A DNA stretch of 64,000 nucleotides, taken from contig JAEUWY010000012.1 of assembly GCA_022059125.1 (NCBI GenBank), positions 1,364,001-1,428,000 on the forward strand. The letters are read 5' to 3'. The DNA comes from Corynespora cassiicola. Its lineage: Eukaryota > Ascomycota > Dothideomycetes > Pleosporales > Corynesporascaceae. Position 1 is the first letter of the stretch. Every line of letters begins with the position of its first letter. The translations under genes were made by a program, and so were the position numbers. Shown piece by piece: positions 12,237 to 23,584 of the stretch. The notes below the pieces were generated by a model, which did not search any database, was not told where the DNA came from, and worked only from the letters and a program-made list of their open reading frames with translations.

Positions 12237-14004
12237 AAAACGGCCGAACTGTTTGACCCTCGAAACAGAAACCACCAAAGCGTCACTGTCTCAACGACTT
12301 GCCAAGTAACATGGCCCAGGACTCCACTGCATCACGAGGCTTATTTCCCCAGACTTTACACATGCTAGTGCACCGTAGATCAACGGGGAGGCTTCATGAG
12401 CCCCGCACTATAGCCACTTTCCGTCATGGTTTTGGGAAACATGGCCGGAAGATCAAATGCTGGCGGAGTAGCAAGACACGGCAAAAATCTTGGAATCTCA
12501 CTTATCGACGAGGATCTGGAACATGCGCCCAATAACGTCTCTTGGCCTGCCGTACGGCGGACAGAAAGGGAAGCTCAGTAGTCTGCGGTGTGCGGCGCTC
12601 TATGGAGGGTGACGTCGGGCAAGTGCAAAGGCACAGGGAAAAATGCAGTAGGGCAGTTGGTCTCACCGCCTGACCTGTCCACCGACCGACGAAAATTGGG
12701 CGCTTTACGTAGTGCGCTTATTGCAAGGCCGAGAACCCAAGGATTCCACGACATGGACATGCTGCCCTGTAAGCATGGCGACAAGGCTGATCGGCGTGCG
12801 GTGGCTCAAAGGTCACTACCCCAGATTTCAAGCGCGTGGGCGCCTTGGTTAGCAAGTCGATATACGGCAATGAAGAGCAAGCTGGTAACCACGCGCACGC
12901 TTGCCCATGCGAGGCGACTTGGACCTGGCCTCGGGGAAGCGCGCTCGGGACTGTTTCCTGAACCCGGGGAAACACAGCACAGCGTGTGGCCGGGGCAACG
13001 GCTCTGCTACACTTGCGACACTATAGCAGCGAAGAAGACTGGGGCAAGAAGGTGAATGACGTGAAGAGGAATGCGCGGTGCGGAGTGCAGCATATGCGCT
13101 CGGTCGGCTATTGGCTCCCATAGCGCAGGTTTCCCGAAGAATGGAGTGTGAATGGTTGTGGTGTTGTCAGAATCTGTGCATGACGGGTGGCTTGTGACTC
13201 TGCGGGTAGGGTAGGGGTGCTCTCGGGTCATCCCCGCTAACCGCTCTCGGAACATAGGGAGGTTTTGCGAAGGAATCCACCTTTCTTGACGCTTCTTGAC
13301 GGGCCTTGTCGTGATCCATGTAGATAGCACGGACTTGGCCCTGGTGCCTTCTTCGAAGTGTGAGAATGTAGATGGAGCTTTGATATTGAGAAGCAGTAAC
13401 TTGCTCGCAACAGAGCGAGCCTTTTGATGATGCCCACTGCGCAGGCGGAGCCGGCCCCGAGATCGTCAGGAGGGACCACAGCAATTCCATCGGGGCATTT
13501 GTCGAGCTAGCCGTACCATAGTTGTGTTATTTTCCCCACAGATGTCGGGTGCAAATCCTGACGTCCGTAGGGAATAACGCCCTGCCACGCACCGCAGATC
13601 ATGGCTCGAGGCAGCTGGTCAGTGCATGCTACCGGATCGGATCAACCGCGTCCGACCACCGCTACAGCATCAACCCTCTCGTCGGCACAGCGTGCAGAGA
13701 GACCTGATTCGGCAGGTCCCATTGTCAACTGGTACGCGCCCGTTGTGCCCCTTCTCTCGGCAATTTAAGGAGTAAAACAATGGATGCACTCGTGACGCCT
13801 TGTAAGAAGCCAATCCTGCTCGCTGTGGAATCCCCGATCCAACCACCGAGGATGCCTTTCACTCGGCGAAGCGGGCCACTACAGCAAACCGTAAAAAGCA
13901 AGGGCTAAGGACCTTGCGACTATATAGGGCAGCTGTTCCTCTCCAGCAATGGCTCGTCACCACTCTCCGACGTCACTGGCCTTTCTGGCTCACTCCCAGT
14001 TACC
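12237..14004. other. Intergenic region, about 1.8 kb
   Basis: No convincing gene. A 155-codon plus-strand frame (12588-13055) and the 78-codon frame at 12299-12535 have no domain. The latter could be a 3' extension of the preceding gene if a GTGTAA donor at about 12231 is used. The right end is the alpha-glucosidase promoter, with a TATA-like ctatatag at 13920-13927, about 80 bp before the ATG. Confidence 0.55.
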
Positions 14005-17000
14005 ATGACATTCCTCAAGACCTGCCTTCTCTTCTGGGTCAGCTTTGTTCACTGGAGCAATTCAGTACCACTCAAGCGCGCCGACGACTGTCCTGGCTAT
14101 AAAGCGAGCAACGTCCAGCAGACAGACAATGGCTTCACGGCGGATTTAACTTTGGCCGGCGCGGAATGCAATCTTCACGGCAAGGACCTTCAAGACCTTA
14201 AGTTTGCAGTCGAGTACCAAACGGGTAAGCACTATCAGCTCATATACCACGATGACGGGCTTGATCACACACATTTCCACTGTATTCTACGGGTTATAGT
14301 GTCCCCGACGCCGTGATACTTGGTCGTCATCTTCCCTGCCCCTGCTATCCGCCGTTTCCCCGAGATCTACCGAGATTGCGGCCTAGGCGCCTCCACATCG
14401 CTACGGAGCGCAGCATCACTGACCTGATCAGATTCTCGCGTCCACGTGATTATATACGATAAAGATGAGCAAGTATATCAGGTTCCTGAATCTGTCTTCC
14501 CGCGGCCTGGAGGCTCGGTTAGCGCCTACTCATCATTACTCGACATATCAATAGAAGAAGAGCCTTTTTCCTTCACCGTTACCCGCAAGAGCAACGATGA
14601 GGTTATTTTTACCACCAAGGGATCCAATATTGTCTTCGAGGATCAATACTGGCGACTACGGACCTCTTTGCCTGACAATCCGTCTCTATACGGTCTTGGA
14701 GAACACACGGATTCTCTCAGGCTGCCGACATCCAACTATGTCCGCACCATGTGGGCTCGCGATGCAGGTGCTGTGCCTCAAAACTCTAATTTGTATGGGA
14801 CTCACCCAGTATATTACGAGCACCGAGGGGGCTCCGGGAACACCCACGGTGTTGTTCTCGTCAACAGTAATGGTATGGACGTCAAGATCAACAACGAAAA
14901 TGGTCAATATTTGGAATACAACGTCATCGGTGGTGTTATTGATCTGTATTTCTTGGCTGGTCCCGGACCCATGGATGTCTCGCGCGAGTATAGTGAGATC
15001 TCCCGGCTGCCTCAAATGATGCCATATTGGGGTTTTGGATTCCACCAGTGCCGATTTGGTTATTCAAGCGTGGAAGAGGTTGCGGCAGTAGTAGCGAACT
15101 ATTCTGCAGCGAACATTCCTCTCGAGACCATGTGGACAGGTAAGGATACTTCATTATCGACCAGATGATATGGGCTGACATAGGCAGATATCGATTATAT
15201 GGACCAATATAAAGTCTTTACCTTGGGCGAGAGATTTCCTCTTGCCGGTATGCGCGATTTGGTCAACAATCTCCATGAGCACAATCAACATTACATTGTC
15301 ATGGTAGACCCGGGTGAGTATCATCATCCTCATCCAGATTTTCTGCTAATGACCAATAAGCTGTTGCTTACGATAACTATGACGCCTTTAACAAGGGCGT
15401 AGAAGCAGACATATTTCTGAAGAGCAGCAATGGGAGCATTTATGTAGGCAGGGTTTGGCCTGGTGCAACTGCGTTTCCCGATTGGTTTCACGAGAATACA
15501 CAAGGTTATTGGGACGCAGAATTTGCATCCTTCTTCAATCCCGATACAGGTGTCGATATCGATGCTTTGTAAGTGTTTGGTTGCAGCTAAAAGCCTCCGA
15601 GCTGACATCTATTTAGGTGGATAGATATGAACGAGCCCTCCAACTTCTGCGAGTGGCCTTGTGACAATCCTTTTTCAGAAACCGAAAGCAATACAGATAT
15701 TGTGCCCACTCGCCGCCAACTTGCTCCCCGGCAAGAGGTGGGTACCAAGAAGGGCCTATTGAATCGAAACCTCCTGGACCCATCATATAAGATCAAGAAT
15801 ACCTTTGGCGTGCTTAGCAATAAGACAGCCAGGACAGATCTCATTCATCAAGGTGGCTGGACTGAGTATGATACTCACAACTTGTACGTTGATTTCTCGC
15901 ACTCACGCCACAAAACTGATGTTGTATCAGATACGGCACGATGATGAGCAGCGTCAGCCAGAAGAGTATGCTCAAGCGACGTCCCGATAAACGCCCAATG
16001 GTCATTACTCGCAGCACTTTCCTTGGCGCAGGTAGTTATGTGGGCCATTGGCTCGGAGACAACCTCTCTGCGTGGGACCAGTACATCGCTTCCATTAGAC
16101 ACTTCCTGCAGTTTACGGCATTCTTCCAGGTACCTTTTGTAAGTTGTTCAATTAGCATTACAGAGCTTTTCGCTGATTAGTCAGGTCGGAGCCGACGTTT
16201 GCGGCTTCCTCGCGGATACAACTGAGAATTTGTGCGCACGCTGGACTGTTCTAGGTGCCTTTTACCCCTTCTACCGGAATCACAATGTCGCGGGAGCTCG
16301 CTCCCAAGAAGCCTACCGCTGGGAGTCTGTTGCAGCAGCCGCCCGAAAGGCCATCGATATCCGCTACAGGCTATTGGATTACATCTACACTGCTTTGCAC
16401 CAGCAGACTGTCGATGGAACCCCTATGATAGCTCCCTTATGGTGAGTGGCTAATACAAAGCAGCATTGAAGCTGATACTGATTATTCGTCAGGATGCATT
16501 ACCCAAGTGACTCGGCAACCTACGGAATTGAGACGCAGTTCGTTTGGGGACCGTCTCTTTTGGTCAGCCCTGTTACAGAGCAAGACACCACATCCGTTTC
16601 GTTCTATCTTCCCAATGATGTTTGGTACGACTTGTTTACCCTCAAGGCTGTGGAGGGTGCAGGCAGCACTATTACCTATTCGAACCTTACAACTTCCGAT
16701 ATCCCAGTGCTTGTGCGCGGTGGCTCCATCATTCCTGCGCGTGTAAATAGCGCCAATACCACGCGCGCACTTCGAGACCAGGACTTTGAGCTTCTAGTCG
16801 CACCAGACCAAGATGGAAATGCCAGCGGCACTCTCTACCTTGACGACGGCGAAAACCTAGTTCAAAGTGGCACTAGCGAGATCAGCTTCAGCTTCGACGG
16901 AAGCAAGATCAAGGCTGAAGGCACCTTTGACTTCCCGACCGTGCTCAGATTTCGCAGCGTCAGCGTATTTGGCAGTGATGGCGGCTTGAAGTATGTATTG

Positions 17001-17063
17001 GATGAGGCGCTGGATGGTCCTTGGGAACAAGATGTTGGGTCTTTGACCCCGGAGAAGCTGTAA
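14005..17063 (+). CDS. Secreted GH31 alpha-glucosidase
   Basis: Extracellular retaining exo-alpha-glucosidase releasing glucose from maltose and starch oligosaccharides. Eight exons: 14005-14224, 14432-15139, 15188-15313, 15361-15568, 15617-15883, 15931-16138, 16185-16441 and 16493-17063. All junctions keep phase, giving 854 residues. A signal peptide is visible (MTFLKTC, hydrophobic LLFWVSFV, then S/N), followed by a Kex2-like KR before ADDC. GH31 landmarks in order are [22 protein letters not shown], the nucleophile Asp in [10 protein letters not shown], the probable acid/base region [25 protein letters not shown], and the beta-sandwich end [10 protein letters not shown]-glycosylation sites are present. 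It is shorter than the roughly 950-residue AgdA type, closer to other fungal secreted GH31 enzymes. The gene stands alone. Regulation is not visible. Confidence 0.93.
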
Positions 17064-17798
17064 GATCTGGTTGGGACGCGGATTTGTATGAGTGTGATGG
17101 CTATTGAGCGTCATTGTTCCCGGCTGTGCCCGATTTTTCTTGGTATGAATTCATATATGGACTTTCGTTTACGGCTGTGTCTAGAGTAGACGTAGCCTAA
17201 TAATGAAGCAGTATTCTTTAAATACTCTAAAATTTAGTATCTTAAATTTAGCATATGCTCAGGAGGAGTGTGTTAATAAAGGTCTATGTTTGAAGATGCA
17301 AACAAAAGCTTGAAGCTGGATTTCGCAACATATTACCTAGGTAGTTACTTGGGTGCTCGATGAAGGTACCTTACGGGGAATCTCTGTCCCTGGGATCACT
17401 TGTTAATAGCTTACTACCACAACAATTAATTAAAAATTTAATCTAAGCAGCATTAAGTATTAATCAATTATATGTAGATAGGGCTATAATAATGATTAAG
17501 GAAGGAGTTATGGGTGACTAGTGACCCCAGGACACCCATTTTCTCCAAGGTACATAGATTATGTGTGAACCAGGAGATTCAGCGCATAGTTTCACTGTAC
17601 ACTAATACCTTTTTAATCAGGTAAACAAAAAGACACAGAACACTATAGGAGGTATCTTTGGTGAGCTTCAAGGTTTGAACTTTGTACGGGTGGTGTCACG
17701 TGCACTCGTTTCGCGTGCTGTTTCCCCGCCAGACGCGAACCTCGTCAACGCCATACGACGCGACCGACTCAACCCCTCATTCCGTTCGCAAACATACA
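17064..17798. other. AT-rich noncoding patch
   Basis: Between the alpha-glucosidase stop and fta4, bases about 17200-17640 are strikingly rich in A, T and TA steps (for example taattaaaaatttaatc near 17430), with no open frame. This is far more AT-rich than its neighbours and may be a remnant of a mutated repeat. No terminal repeats or coding remnants were found. The last 130 bases are GC-richer promoter sequence. Confidence 0.6.
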
Positions 17799-18599
17799 AT
17801 GTCAACACAAGGAACCGTCGTTGAGCAGAAGCAGAAATTCCTTCTGCTACAAAAACAAGCTCTATCCAGGGGAATTCCGCCCTCGGAGCGGCTGCTTACA
17901 ATCGCGCACGATGCTGGCATTCCCTCAAGTGTCCTCAGAGATGTCTTGGTCAAGGGTACGTCACAGATACTTACACCCCTAGTTTCATGGCTTACATGAG
18001 TAGTCAATCGCGAATTGAAACAGCATTCACGCAAAGTCTACAGCCGGCAAATGACCGAGCACGTTGTTGAGCAGATCGACAAGCTGTATTGGGACTCCGG
18101 CTCGCGCGATTTCGAAGAAGAGGAGGCCGAGACGAATACAGACACAGGGGAGGATAACAACACATTGTATCGGGGAGACGATCTGAGCCAGGACGATAAC
18201 ATCTCCAAGCTTCCCATGATATGGGACACCTCGACCGACCCACCGTCTGCGGCCGATGATAAAGAAATAGACCAAGACGATTACACACAAGCTGTTGCTA
18301 GACTTCAGGACCTATCTGCACGTCGCTTGACCCTGCAACAGAAGCTCAATACGTACAAGACCCTCCTCGAGCTCCTCGAACCGTATCGCAAACCAAAAGA
18401 GAACATCCAACCAAACCTAGTCTGGAGAGACTCGCCGCTTGCACCAGAACTAGCGAAGACGAGAACACTGGCGATACGCGTTGCGGGAAGAGTAGAAGAG
18501 AAGTTCGCCAACGAGAGCTTTGTGAACGAAGGAGAAGAAGATGTGATCATCGAGGAAGATGGAAAAGCTAAGCTCGATAGAATCTTGGCTACCTGGTAA
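17799..18599 (+). CDS. fta4: Kinetochore protein Fta4 (Sim4/CENP complex)
   Basis: Predicted inner-kinetochore subunit of the constitutive centromere (Sim4/COMA-type) complex. Exons are 17799-17955 and 18004-18599 (intron 48 nt, GTACGT...GAGTAG), 250 residues. Family-like features: an N-terminal helix with KFLLLQKQALSRGI; VVEQIDKLYWDSG near residue 75; an acidic linker followed by LYRGDDLSQDDNISKLP. A long C-terminal coiled coil (ARRLTLQQKLNTYKTLLELL) runs into EPYRKPKENIQPNLVWRD and a leucine-rich tail (RTLAIRVAGRVEEKF). The IQPNLVxRD block is what I recognise from filamentous fungal Fta4. It is a single-copy housekeeping gene with a short GC-rich promoter. Confidence 0.8.
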
Positions 18600-18984
18600 G
18601 TTCCAGGACAACAATTTGGGTTATGGCGTTTTTGAAATTTTGATACCCTCTGATTTGGATAATGAGTTCGCTACACTGCAATGAAAGGGCTCTACTACGC
18701 CTTTGAAAACAGCCAGGCGATCCTTAGGCGGCAGTTTTCATGTATGCATGATATAGCGAAAACGAAAGAAACTAGGGAAGTCGGTTCTCATCACCTGGCA
18801 AGTTCGGTCAACGAGCTGCTCGCTCTTGCTTGTGGTTAGAGCTGTGAGGGCGTGACCCCAGGCACGCCGTGTCTCTTCACCCCTCACCTCACCACTTTAT
18901 ATCGCAAGTCAAGAAATCACTAGATAAATATCTATATCTTCGATCGCTGTCATTTCTCCCTACCTCACTCGCTACCTCACCACC

Positions 18985-20072
18985 ATGTCGACCGGCCATC
19001 CGCAAGAAGATGGCTCAGACGATGCCGACAGACCTGCGCAAGTCCAGCAACCAGGTAAATTCGACAAGATAGAATCCTCCGAACAAGCTCCAAAAGCCGG
19101 GCACGGAGCTTTGCAGACACCACTCCAACATTCACACCCTCCACCTCTGCCACCCCGACGTCCAAGCCAAATCCCCTTCCCCAGCACACCCTCCGCACCA
19201 CCACCCCGGCCTTCAAGTCCCACCCCCTCACACGGCACATACACCGAACTCCCATCCGATGGCTCTACCACACCCAAATCGAACAGTGACGGCGGTCTCG
19301 ACTCCAATAGCACCGCCAATTCGCCCTCGCCCACCGACAAAGGACACCAATTGACAGGAACAGAGGATTTCAGAGTCTACAACGAAGACGGCCAACTTGC
19401 GCAATACCGCACGCCATGGTACCCTTGGGAGGTCAGCAATAGAGAGGGACGCCGCAACCTCGACATGGCCATCTTGAACGCAGCACGGATCCTGCAGCCC
19501 AGCACCGTCTCCGGGCTAGCAGCCGGCCTGATCGCCATAGAGGAGCGCAGGGTTGCAGAAGCGAAGGCCGCCCTGGAGCGCCAGGTAGGCATCGTCGCAT
19601 CCCAGACTATCCCCCCTTCTCAAATAGGAAGTGGAACGTAGCCGGATGCTGATGAGATGCACAGCAGAACGAGAAGGGAATCCGTCGCATGTTGTGGCAG
19701 TACGGCAATAGGCTTGTGGAGCGGCTGGACCACGACAAAGAGATTACGAAGAAGTTCAGGTGTGAGGGGCAGGAGATCCTTGCGGGACTGCGCGCCTTGT
19801 TTGAGAAGAAGACGTTCACTTTGCAGGCGGCGGACGAAGTCTACGAGATGACGGAGAGGGCCGACGTGTGGGCGAAGGAGTGGGATGTCATCGAGGAGAC
19901 TGAGGAGGCCGGGGAACCCGGGCTGGATGGGTCTCTGGAGCAAGAGGAGCCTGGGTATGTTCCTGGTCGCCTTGTGCCATGGGAGCCTCCGGTTATTCGA
20001 CCGAGTCGCACTTCTGTGCGGCGACCCGTCCGGTTCCCGTGGGATGGGCGCAAGAGACGAAGTCACCTCTGA
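18985..20072 (+). CDS. Uncharacterised protein, Pro-rich N-terminus and helical C-terminus
   Basis: Exons are 18985-19584 and 19668-20072 (intron 83 nt, CAG then GTAGGC, acceptor ACAGCAG), 334 residues. The first 120 residues are disordered and Pro/Ser-rich (PPPLPPRRPSQIPFPSTPS, a possible SH3 ligand). The second half is mostly alpha-helical and charged, with WYPWEVSNREGRRNLDMAI, SGLAAGLIAIEERRVAEAKA, then GIRRMLWQYGNRLVERLDHD. It ends in a basic tail (RRPVRFPWDGRKRRSHL). No family was recognised. The start ATG lies behind a CT-rich leader. A function in scaffolding or cell polarity would be a guess. Confidence 0.72.
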
Positions 20073-20330
20073 ACGGCGAAGTCATTTCACAGGCCTCAAG
20101 TCAGCGCCTTGTTCGCATGCGAACAAGTTCCACACAAAACCGCAGGCAGGTCTGGTTCATAATGAAATCCGGGTTGTCATTTACCCTTTTAACCAAGTAA
20201 AACATCCCTTCCTGCGTTGTGGTGAAGCACACGCCCTGGTATACAAGCCCAATGATACGAACCCATAATATCATTGCCCAACGCCGTCGCTATGCATTTC
20301 GAAAGCACTGTAATGACCGATTTCATGGCC

Positions 20331-21199
20331 TTATGCCCTCTCATCACTCTCATCGTCACTGCTGTCCGACCTCTCTTCCCAGCCTGCAAGCCGCCTGAGC
20401 ACTCTGTTCTCCTCTTTGACTTCTTTTAGCTCCTTCTGCAAGGATAAGTCACCCTCGTTCTGCGCCTTGAGCGCCTGTCTGGCGTAATCAGCCACTCGGC
20501 CCAACCCCGCTTGCCACTCTGCATGCTCCAAACGCAACTGCATAGACGTTGCGCGTTCTTGTTCGATGAGACCTTGGTAGTGTTTGTGAAGCGACAAGAT
20601 TGCCTGAGTCTGGTTGTAGGCGTACGGACGCAGCTTGTCCAAGAGGTGTGCGAGCGCATTTTGGTAGTCGGTGTTCAGGGACGTCAGCTCCGTGTTTGCG
20701 TCGGTGAGGTCGGAGACGGTCCTCTGCGCAGATGTGAGTTGGGACTGAAGATTTTGGATTTCGGCGGCGCGGGTTGCGGCTGCGTACGTTAGCTCACTGG
20801 CCTGCCGACCGATGTCGTGAATGATATGCGCTGCGTGTAATAGACGTCGTAATAACAACAGTTATGGACTGGCTTACAGTTCAACTCTCCATTCACCTCC
20901 CGAATGCCCATGCCGCCGACGCCTCCCTCCTCGGCTGCCCGCGCCTGTATGGCCTGCACCCCATTCACGATACCCAGCGTCTGGGCTCGGTTCTCTTCCA
21001 GCAGCTGGCTGAGCTGCTGCACAATGCCCCACATGTGATTCATGTCGGTTTGGTGACCTCCGGAGGGCAGGTTGTTCATCATGTGAATGCCATTCTGGCC
21101 TGTTCCGTTGACTTGAGACGATTGCGAGGGAGACGGCGAGGGGGCGGCGCGCGGCATGTTAACGTTGGGAGTCGAGTCCAAGAAGGAGAAGTTATTCAT
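20331..21199 (-). CDS. Uncharacterised coiled-coil protein
   Basis: Exons are 21199-20878 and 20830-20331 (intron 47 nt, GTAAGC...CGCAG), 273 residues. The N-terminal 50 residues are low complexity (Ser/Pro/Asn). They are followed by an amphipathic segment (MWGIVQQLSQLLEENRAQT) and, after the intron, long heptad-like helices (AAEIQNLQSQLTSAQRTVSD, and further blocks through LQKELKEVKEENRVLRRLAG). It ends with an acidic Ser/Asp/Glu tail. This layout suits a structural or adaptor protein; I do not recognise the family. It lies upstream-to-tail with the isomerase gene on the same strand, 531 bp apart. Confidence 0.72.
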
Positions 21200-21729
21200 A
21201 ATGTCTGGGAGACGTGAACGGGCGCCGGTAGGTTACGTGAAGCGCGACGAGCCAAGGGATGCGGCGGGCGTTTCGTGGTTTGCAGGGTCGTGGTAGGCTA
21301 GTTGTTCGGTGGTGGGCTGGCTGTTTGGACGGCGTAGAGTCGTGATTGGGCGCGGGTGAAGACGAGAGATTGCCGACTCGAGGCAGTGGAGCAGCGACGC
21401 GGCAGGAAATGATGTGGCCCCAATGACGGGACGGTACCTGCAGCTTTCCCAGGGACTTCAGTAGAGCGAAATGCAGAGGGGCTGGACGTAGCTTCGTCAC
21501 ATTGATGATGGGCAGCTTCACAGGACTGCCACCTCCGACGTTGCACCGCGTGCGGCTGCTGGTGTCTTGGCACATACGCCATGTGTGATTGGACGGCGTT
21601 TGGCGGGTTATCAGCATCTCACAGTGTCTGGATCGCATGCTTCATTATTCGTGCTTTTCTTTCTTATTCTATGTGCAGCTCATAAAACTGTAAAATTCTT
21701 TCTGTTTTCAGCCCCAAAAGAGCGAGAGC
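21200..21729. other. Intergenic region
   Basis: The 5' flank of the coiled-coil gene and 3' flank of the isomerase gene. A 148-codon minus-strand frame at 21192-21638 overlaps the coiled-coil gene's start and is His/Arg/Pro-rich without a domain, so it is not called. Confidence 0.6.
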
Positions 21730-23286
21730 TCACAACTTTTCCTTGTCGTCAATCTCGCAGAAGGCCTTGAAAGTCACCAAGCCCTCGTCATCGTCTGCAT
21801 CCGTCTCGCTCTCGATGACCAGCTCTGCCGTGGCGCCAACGAAGAAAACATACCCTTCTTCGATCTTCTCCTTCTTGGGGCCGACGCTGATAGTTCCCTT
21901 ACCCTTGGTGCACAGGATGATGCTTGGTCCCTCAATAGGGTCAAAAGTAACCTTCGCGCCAGTCTTGTTGAGCGCTGACCGGACCACAGCGAACTCTGGG
22001 ATTGGCGGATCATATAGAGTCGAGGAAGAGTTCGAACTGTACGCAGCAGCGGAAAGGGTGGCATAAGGGTAAGGCACCGGCGCCATCTTTTGCTCACTAA
22101 TAGGAGCATAGGAGTAGGTCAGCATGGTGGTGAGCGTGGAGACATCCTTAAACTTGGGAGTGAAGCCAGCACGGACAACATTGTCGGAAGAGGCCATGCA
22201 CTCGATGATGTCGCCAGAAAGGTATGCATGGATGTCGTCCGCCTTCAAGAACATCGCTTCGCCAACCTCGAGCTTGACGTAGTTGAGGAAGAATTGCACA
22301 AAAAGCCCAATGTCATTGGGAAACTGGCCATTCAGTCGGATAACGAGGTCCGCCAATTCTTGGCCGTCGTTCGAAGGGCCACCCTCTCCTGCAAAACTTG
22401 CGCCCTCTGATTTTGCGGCTTGAATTAGCTCCTCAGAGGCTGACGCGAGAGCCTCCTTTTCTGTGTTCATAACCTTGGTGAAGGCAGACTGGAGAGCCTT
22501 CTTGTTCGCATGGATATCCTCTTCCTTATCGGAGGTTTCCTTGCCCTTGATGGTGTTCTCGAAGTTTGTCGCTTCCTCCTCGCCGACCAATTTCCTGAAT
22601 GAGGGAACGGTTTGCAGGAAATGAGCGATCTCAGCCAGAGGCCTGAATCCACAGAGTCCATCGAAGGGGGTGACAGCAATTGTCATCTCAGGCTTGTGGT
22701 TGTCATCTGATTGTCCGCTTAGTACTGTTCAAATGGCCATGACCATCACACTGACCAGGATAGTTCTTTGGATCCTTGGAGTGGAGTTGCTCTGCAAGCT
22801 TCTTGTTTGGGTGTGCTTGGATACTCAGGGCCTTGTTGATAGACAGCACCTTGAACAAGAAAGGAAGCTTGTTGCCATAGCGCTCCGCAATATCCTTGGA
22901 CAGAAGTGCCTGATTGTCTTGGACAAGATCAAGAAGAGTGCGCTGCGTCTCTAGATCCTTGGAGGGCAAAGAAGGGTGCGTTCCCATCCATAACTGACTG
23001 GTCAGCTGATGTGAGGGATGTGAGGGATGGAACCGACCTCTGCATAGGGCTTCTCTTCCTGGATAGAGAACTCCTCGGAGGCCGTTGCAGCTGCAAACTT
23101 GGCGGCAGCAGAAGATTTGCCAATTTTGCCTGATCTGCTTCAGTATGCAGTTCTCATAATCGTGGCGGGGAGGTCGACGCACCCCAGTCGTAGCTGTTCA
23201 CACCTGGCTGTAATGTCAACGTGTTGTCATACGGTGGCCATGACTATAAAATTACCGCACTGAAGCCTGAGAAGAGGAACCTGCAT
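21730..23286 (-). CDS. PMI40: Mannose-6-phosphate isomerase, type I
   Basis: Cytosolic zinc enzyme interconverting fructose-6-P and mannose-6-P, the entry to GDP-mannose for glycosylation and wall mannan. Five exons: 23286-23256, 23203-23183, 23129-23038, 22993-22756 and 22706-21730, giving 452 residues; two early exons are tiny (31 and 21 nt). Type I hallmarks: [11 protein letters not shown] at residues 11-21 and ELWMGTHPS. The [20 protein letters not shown] block holds the QxH metal ligands, followed by [20 protein letters not shown]. The C-terminal cupin half includes [16 protein letters not shown] and [20 protein letters not shown]. The first ATG is set by the conserved [18 protein letters not shown] start. 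It is transcribed divergently from sgf29 across 298 bp. Confidence 0.95.
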
Positions 23287-23584
23287 TTTGAAAGCTGTCA
23301 AAGATGTTGTTTGTGAAGAGAACCGGACAACGACAAGACTGGTGGGGTACAGCAGCCCACCGTCATGCAGTCGAAATAAGCAGCGGCCACTAGCCGAGGC
23401 TTGCCTATTCCCAGCAATAGATCTCTCGCTTAAGTGCAGCCGCATCTCGTCTCTCCAGCTTGCTTCTACCACCACCTCACCTCACTTTCCACCCGCTCTC
23501 CAAGCCATCCCATTCCTCAACGCAGCGAATCAATGTGCACAGCCGTTGCATTGTAAGGTATACTGAGCTAGTCCCGCGCGCGAC
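23287..23584. promoter_or_regulatory. Shared promoter of PMI40 and sgf29
   Basis: A 298 bp interval between two divergently starting ATGs (23286 minus, 23585 plus). It contains CT-rich tracts (ctccagcttgcttctaccac region) expected for fungal start sites. No specific operator was recognised. Confidence 0.6.

Noticed and set aside
11678..12581. Reading the 10.5-12.6 kb gene as a RIP-mutated pseudogene, since its internal stops are TAG/TAA that could come from CAG/CAA
   Set aside because: At least TAG 11937 is explained by a phase-compatible intron with a consensus donor, and TAGs at 12366 and 12411 could also be acceptors. Pseudogene status is not proven.
12588..13055. 155-codon plus-strand frame
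   Set aside because: No domain, and overlapping minus-strand frames of similar length; composition is not coding-like.
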